NCBI RefSeq assembly: GCF_000224145.3
Contig: NC_020178.2
Location: 1,260,986 to 1,324,985, forward strand
Source of the DNA: Ciona intestinalis
Lineage: Eukaryota; Chordata; Ascidiacea; Phlebobranchia; Cionidae
DNA: 64,000 nucleotides
Reading direction: 5' to 3'
Made by a program: the position numbers and the translations under genes. Position 1 is the stretch's first letter, and each line of letters begins with the position of its first letter. Below are positions 61,201-64,000 of the stretch, piece by piece. The notes below the pieces were generated by a model. The model worked only from the letters and a program-made list of their open reading frames with translations, was not told where the DNA came from and made no database searches.

Positions 61201-62212
61201 CACTCGTGCGATCTGTCGAAACATTGGTTATTCGGTCTTTGGGAAGCATGACTGTAATAGTGATAAAAGGAATTTCCACAATGATTGATGCCTGTATCAA
61301 ACTATTACCATTTAAGTGAGGGCCAATTCACTAAAATGCTTAATGAGACGCTAGTTTGTGCTCTATAAGAGTCATTTAAATTTTTTCTCAACCATTTTTA
61401 GATTTTTGTTTTTTCAGTAAATTAAAACTATTACCGTTTAAGTGGGACAAATTAAAAGCATTCCAATCTTTTTATCATTTATCGTCATTGAAACAATATT
61501 TTAGTTAAACATCATATGATTAATATTACCTTCTAACATTACCTAATTATAGTGTGGACATAGTTTGCCTAAATTTCCGAAAACAAATTTTCGTAATATT
61601 AATTGTAATTTAAACTTTTGATTTAGCTAAACACCCTATAATTAATATTAAAATAATTTATTTAAAGATAAATCACATTTTTTAAATAAATGATTTGCGC
61701 AGATACTTACTTGTCCAGTGACGGTACTTGTGTAACACTTGATCTTTGCCCATGTTTCCACGAAAACTCTTGGATTCAAGCAGGCCATGTTGTTCATCAA
61801 AACAATATTGCTTGGTGAGCATTAAAGTAGTTTATAGAACAATTAATTATATCTTTATGATATAGCATTGGGGGTCAATCCTGGATTTCCTGCATAGAAA
61901 AGACCAAAATGATCCTGATATTTAGCATGCACAGCACTACTACATCAGTTTTTGGTGACAGTTTATTGAATCAATGTAACTTACTTTATCTTCCCGTGGC
62001 GGGCAAGAACAGTCATTATAACAAGGGTGTTCTGTTTTATACACTGTACATTTATAAACATATTAAGGCGTATACTATTTATTGATGTTACTTTTAAATA
62101 TATATTAATGACATCACTATCATACTTATGACATAGCTATTATATTATGACATGTTTTCCTTTTATTTCAGTTTCTGTGTCAACGGGGCAATGAGCTGCA
62201 ACAGACCAGTCG
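43277..62212 (+). CDS. Secreted mosaic protein: TSP1-CUB-EGF-(VWD-C8-TIL)x2 (3' partial)
   Basis: Twenty-one exons: 43277-43355, 46465-46620, 47818-47977, 48518-48684, 49546-49650, 49893-50059, 50526-50665, 51116-51321, 51460-51572, 51638-51860, 52261-52383, 53087-53201, 53515-53561, 54987-55155, 55944-56047, 56947-57075, 58275-58454, 59757-59975, 60216-60344, 61703-61814, 62172-62212. They sum to 2884 nt (961 aa plus a phase-1 base), so the gene continues past the window. Residues 1-26 are a signal peptide (MIRFLSAVCFLLMSAPHFSE). Then TSP1 (about 27-78), CUB (79-187), an EGF-like six-Cys module (188-222), VWD1 (223-431), C8 (432-505), TIL and Cys-rich (506-600), VWD2 (601-794), C8 (795-867), TIL (868-910) and a following Cys-rich piece. 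Most module borders are phase 1, as in exon-shuffled extracellular proteins. The family includes SCO-spondin, otogelin, zonadhesin and gel-forming mucins. The exact orthologue is unclear; an extracellular matrix or mucus role is inferred. Confidence 0.88.
43940..44083. repeat. MITE-B copy 2
   Basis: TAAAGGTGGCTGTAAACAG...CTGCGTACAGCCACCTTTA ends. CGGAATTCGTCCGTTTTG and GCATGCGAATTCGCACGCC are in the core. It lies in intron 1 of the mosaic gene. Confidence 0.85.
44164..44345. repeat. Diverged MITE-A relative
   Basis: AGTACGATGGGGTAAGATGGG, a shortened CGTGTTTTAAACAATTAACAG core, and a decayed right end near ATCCCATCAGC. Confidence 0.5.
44541..44853. repeat. hAT-like MITE-C copy 1
   Basis: The ends are CAGTGAGCACTATTCAACC and GGTTGAAGAGCACTG. 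The interior has GGTGCACCCTAGGGTGCATC and AGGGGTGCACCAGTGCAAAA. The flanks ATTTAAAC and ACCTAAAC are an imperfect 8-bp duplication. The same element is inverted at 52472-52739. Confidence 0.8.
45983..46177. repeat. MITE-A copy in mosaic gene intron 1
   Basis: AGTAGGGTAGGGGAAGGATAGG to GTGTCCCATCTTCCCCACAC, with the core in reverse sense. Confidence 0.85.
46465..46620 (+). other. Thrombospondin type-1 repeat exon
   Basis: A single 1-1 phase exon encodes GDWGPWSDWSVCSKTCGMG, then MRERFCDSD and TRNCDGPACPP. The WxxWxxW tryptophan ladder and six cysteines are present. TSP1 repeats in secreted proteins commonly carry C-mannosylation on these Trp residues and bind matrix. Confidence 0.9.
47440..47740 (+). 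repeat. tRNA-SINE relic with tail
   Basis: A decayed head (GGCACTGTGGTTATAGGGCGC) is followed by body words (GTGTATGTGGCC, CTCAGTGGCCGTCTATGAG) and the tail (GGTGTATGAAACCGAACACCC ... GATAAATAAGTTACATTCATT). Confidence 0.65.
47818..48684 (+). other. CUB domain (two exons)
   Basis: Exons 47818-47977 and 48518-48684 encode CGGTLTAPTGVITSPNYPDN, CTWLISV, FKFEKFVLVPGCEDRLTI and VTINFQSDALMSATGFKITY. This is the full CUB fold with four cysteines and the acidic EDRL calcium-site region, about 109 residues, the usual size. Confidence 0.92.
49130..49490 (+). repeat. tRNA-derived SINE, interrupted by assembly gap
   Basis: GCGCCGTGGCGTAGTGGTTA and GCGCGCCTGCCTGTAACC are followed by the N run and then ATGGGTTCAAGCCTG (box B). 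The body is GTCCTTGGGCAAGCCACTTAA and the tail ends with GAGGATAAAGTAAGTTACATTCATTCATTCATTCA. Confidence 0.85.
49170..49219. other. Assembly gap (50 N)
   Basis: The run of exactly 50 N starts after GCCTGTAACC and ends before ATGGGTTCAAG. The round length suggests a placeholder rather than a measured gap. Confidence 0.98.
49700..49880 (-). repeat. SINE-tail unit before VWD1 exon
   Basis: GGCACAAGGTGTATGAAACAGAACACCCGTG is followed by a partial second unit. It ends just upstream of the exon at 49893. Confidence 0.6.
49893..53561 (+). other. First VWD-C8-TIL unit
   Basis: VWD1 starts at HVKTFDGRLYRFTGKCQYVM and reaches GSTVGLCGNMNGDQSDDF, which keeps the GLCG cysteine and the calcium-site Asp/Asn run. 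It has VGLCG, not the CGLCG motif that gel-forming mucins and VWF use in multimer assembly. The C8 exon (51638-51860) has eight-Cys spacing (YMDQCLEDLCRCR). The TIL exon (52261-52383) has CASACASTCENAKRNYC and TGGCECAPG. Two more exons (53087-53201, 53515-53561) complete the Cys-rich tail. Confidence 0.9.
52472..52739. repeat. hAT-like MITE-C copy 2 with perfect 8-bp target duplication
   Basis: The ends CAGTGCTCTTCAACC and GGTTGAAGAGCACTG are perfect inverted repeats. The direct flanks AGTTGGAC / AGTTGGAC match at all eight bases, the target-site duplication length typical of hAT transposons. The interior matches copy 1 in reverse. It lies in the intron after the first TIL exon. Confidence 0.9.
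53630..53895 (+). repeat. 97-bp family tandem array (about 2.7 units)
   Basis: ATATGGGTGAGGTCCTACAG / TGAGGCATGACGTGGGTCCT / AGAATTTAGGCCAGAATTGG recurs, then a diverged third unit (GAGGTACCGCAGTGTGGTACC). Confidence 0.85.
54720..54870. repeat. AT-rich element with CAGTGG / CCACTG ends
   Basis: TTCAGTGGCGCCCAAAAAAA ... CTGGCTGCCCCACTGAGG. The inverted CAGTGG/CCACTG ends, poly-A/poly-T interior and CCCCCCCC run suggest a short hAT-like non-autonomous element. A relative lies at 55425-55575 (CAGTGGCACAGCCAG...CTGTCTGCGCCACCGACTG). Confidence 0.5.
55177..55372. repeat. MITE-A copy just after VWD2 first exon
   Basis: TAGTAGGATGGGGGAAGATGG to GGTGTCCCATCTTCCCCCAAC, 22 bases after the donor at 55156. 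Confidence 0.85.
55425..55575. repeat. AT-rich element, CAGTGGCACAGCC / GGCGC.. ends
   Basis: It begins CAGTGGCACAGCCAGAAAAA and ends CTGTCTGCGCCACCGACTG, with an A/T-rich interior. It is a likely relative of the element at 54720. Confidence 0.5.
56085..56485 (+). repeat. 97-bp family array (about 4 units)
   Basis: Repeated TATATGAGTGAGGTCCTACAG / ATGATTTAGGCCAGAGTTGG / CCCATTACCCCAACATTGTA. The last two units share the variant GTTCAGTAACTTAAATTC. Confidence 0.85.
56713..56856. repeat. MITE-B copy 3
   Basis: TAAAGGTGGCTGTACACAG and CTGTGTACAGCCACCTTAA form near-perfect terminal inverted repeats. The core is almost identical to copy 2. Confidence 0.88.
58490..58645 (+). repeat. 97-bp family units (1.5 copies)
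   Basis: GTTGGCCTATTACCCCAACA, then TTGGTGAGGTCCTACAGTGAGG and GGACCTGGGATTTAGACCAG, follow the exon at 58275-58454 by 36 bases. Confidence 0.75.
60385..60710 (+). repeat. 131-bp tandem repeat (2.5 units)
   Basis: Units of ATTGCATTCACCACATAAAT / TAATGAGGTTCCCTATGTTTG / ACAACTATGAGTGTAACTG / TATTTTAACAATGTCAGCC / TTGATTTTACCTTGCTGTTA / GGTGTCTATACAAACAAGCAG. ATTGCATTC starts at 60391, 60522 and 60653. Units are nearly identical, so the duplication is recent. It lies in a mosaic gene intron. Confidence 0.92.
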
Positions 62213-62814
62213 GTAAGTTTTGATAAATAAATGAGATTAAGTCTTATCTACAATATTGATTGTTACATCACAATACCAACATACACGTTAAATTAGGCAA
62301 ATCTTGTGGTATTGGTTGGGAAAATTTCCTTTTGTTTTTAAACAATAGCTCATGTTATGTGAAAATGTAAAGATGGTGTAACTTTCCTGTGACATTTAGA
62401 GCGTGGCGATGGCGCCGGAACTTAATTTCCGCTTGACTGATTTAATTAAATACTCTTCACGATGTCTTGCTATGAATTGTTTGTTTTTTTAATTTCGTAA
62501 AGTATGTGGTTTAAGCGGGCTTTTCTTTGTAAATTAGACGTATTTTTTTACGAAGCCCTGGTAACGTCGCCGGCTGCGTCAACATAAGATTTCTATGCTG
62601 ATGTGGTCGTAACTTCCGCTGGTTTACTTCATGCTACACTTGGCTGGAATTTGCGTGGGCTTTCACGCACGCAACGTCAAACTTTTACCTATTTAAGTTT
62701 GCGCCAGACTTTGCTTAACTTCCGCGCTTGAACTTCGCGGTCTAGCTTGTCTAGCTGTCGCACGAAATCACGTAACGCGACACAAACGCTTCTTGCGCCT
62801 TAGAACTGTGGTTA

Positions 62815-63045
62815 TGGGGTTTGTTTTGTAACCAGAGGCGTTTGAAGCTCAATGCTGCCACTAGTGTTGGTGTATGTGATCATGGGCAAGACACTTAACG
62901 ACAATTGCTTCAACCCAGTGGTCACTTATGGGTTGTCCAAATTATCAGCCATACATAAAAACAATCACCCAAAAAGTTCCATATGTGGTAACTCATAAAC
63001 AGGCATAAGGTGTATGAAACAGAACACCCTTGTTATAACTTTAAA
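62815..63045 (+). repeat. tRNA-derived SINE (degenerate head, clear body and tail)
   Basis: GTTTTGTAACCAGAGGCGTTTGAAGCTC is the head relic. GGGCAAGACACTTAACGACAATTGC and CAACCCAGTGGTCACTTATGG are the body. The tail is GGTGTATGAAACAGAACACCC. Confidence 0.8.
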
Positions 63046-63901
63046 AATCGATAACACTTGAAATTGATTAAACCCTTATTCAATGTTAATACAATAAATA
63101 AAATCATTGAAGTCTGTTCTACATGGTTGAGGTCCAACAGCATAACATGCTATGGGATCTAAAATTTGTGCCACTATTGACCCTTACCCCCAAATAATTA
63201 AATAGTTTTCAACCAACATGGTTCAAGTTTCAAAATTGAAAAAAAAAAATACTTCGCTGAATCATCACCAACAAAATATTTCAAAAACAAAAATTCCGTT
63301 TCTAAAAATAGCTGCCTAATACCATATTTGCATACCGTATCACAAAGGGGTAACTCCAGAATGTTCAGATAAAGCACCTCTTGTTTACTGCATTGTGATG
63401 TCATAGGGGTGAAATATTTCATGCATTATTGCATCACAGTACATGTTGTTAGCGCCAGCTATTATATTACGCTAGTTTTGACGTACGTGGGATTATTATA
63501 AATTGAGTTGACAAAAAGTCGAAAAGTTTCGCTTTTGAAAATTAATCGACCAAAACCAAACATTTTTTATTTCAAATTGAGCCACACCAATAAACAAGTA
63601 AAATATTGGCTGGTTTACGTCATTGTATGGCGTTGTTATGTCATAATAGATATTATGATGTGACAACAACATAATATTTATCAAACTTACATTTTTAAAT
63701 ATTATACTCGTACACCAAAACATATTATGCTACTCTTACCAGACATAGTTTAAAAGTAATTTTATATTTCATAATATTTAAATGACATCATAGTTTGGGT
63801 ACAACAGCGGTGATATTACAGAGGGTTAAAATTATAATTATAATTTTTTTAACTTTATTACTGCAATACATATAACACTACCCACTAAATAAAAATATAT
63901 G

Positions 63902-64000
63902 GTAGGGTGGGGAAAGATGGGACTCCTTTCCATTCCATTTTCTCGTCCCATTTGGTAGTAAACAAAGAACATTCAAAGAATTATAAAACTGTATCCCCAC
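63902..64000. repeat. MITE-A copy cut by window end
   Basis: GGTAGGGTGGGGAAAGATGGG starts a reverse-sense core (TAAACAAAGAACATTCAAAG), which is broken by the window edge. Confidence 0.85.

Larger units (their letters stand above)
54987..62212 (+). other. Second VWD-C8-TIL unit (VWD lacks the GLCG cysteine)
   Basis: VWD2 starts at FSHFTTFDGSHFNYPGRCTY. At the position of GLCG it reads LIGLGGRYNLKTTDDL (exon 58275-58454), so the Cys is Gly while the Asp pair is kept. The C8 exon is 59757-59975 (CRLKLNGDRYFEACKFDVC). The TIL exon is 60216-60344 (GLTCSGGKTYQVNGTSCGRT...CNCPEG). The last two exons continue the Cys-rich extension. Confidence 0.88.
62213..64000. other. Intron of the mosaic gene running to the window end
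   Basis: The donor at 62213 (GTAAGT after GACCAGTCG) opens an intron with no exon found before the edge. It contains a tRNA-SINE (62815-63045), a 97-bp family fragment near 63115-63190, and a truncated MITE-A at the edge. Confidence 0.65.

Overview
The window is an intron-rich, AT-rich animal nuclear locus. Several features suggest a tunicate (Ciona-like) genome: small to medium GT-AG introns, chordate-type gene families, tRNA-derived SINEs, and very many short inverted-repeat and tandem elements with GGTGGGGGAAGATGGGACACC-type ends. The species is an inference from style and repeats; I could not run a search.

Five genes can be reconstructed exon by exon, with all splice phases agreeing. (1) 122-4587 (+): the 3' part of a TPPP/p25-alpha gene with an unusual N-terminal region containing a duplicated exon module. 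(2) 5776-25941 (+): PIGK/GPI8, the catalytic subunit of GPI transamidase, 381 aa over 11 exons. One intron has a GC donor and another is 12.5 kb long. (3) 26413-30847 (-): a class A GPCR, 504 aa over 6 exons, family not assigned. (4) 32420-41082 (+): a DUS1L-type tRNA dihydrouridine synthase that runs in frame, through a phase-0 junction, into a complete TRMT10-type tRNA m1G9 methyltransferase. This predicts a single 626-aa protein. (5) 43277 to beyond the window end (+): a secreted mosaic protein (signal peptide, TSP1, CUB, EGF-like, then two VWD-C8-TIL units), 961 aa so far and open at the right edge.

The space between exons is dominated by repeats: about 16 copies of a roughly 190-bp MITE; a 97-bp tandem family; tRNA-SINEs whose tails also occur as tandem arrays; a palindromic 134-144 bp MITE in three copies; a hAT-like MITE in two copies (one with a perfect 8-bp target duplication); and several minisatellites. 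An assembly gap of 50 N (49170-49219) lies inside a SINE head.

The two most notable signals are the DUS1L-TRMT10 fusion, which would join enzymes that modify neighbouring positions (D16/D17 and m1G9) of the same tRNA, and an extreme concentration of the palindrome TGACGTCA. By eye there are 17 exact copies at 8.9-19.3 kb inside the large PIGK intron, and most other copies in the window fall inside coding exons of genes 2, 3 and 4.
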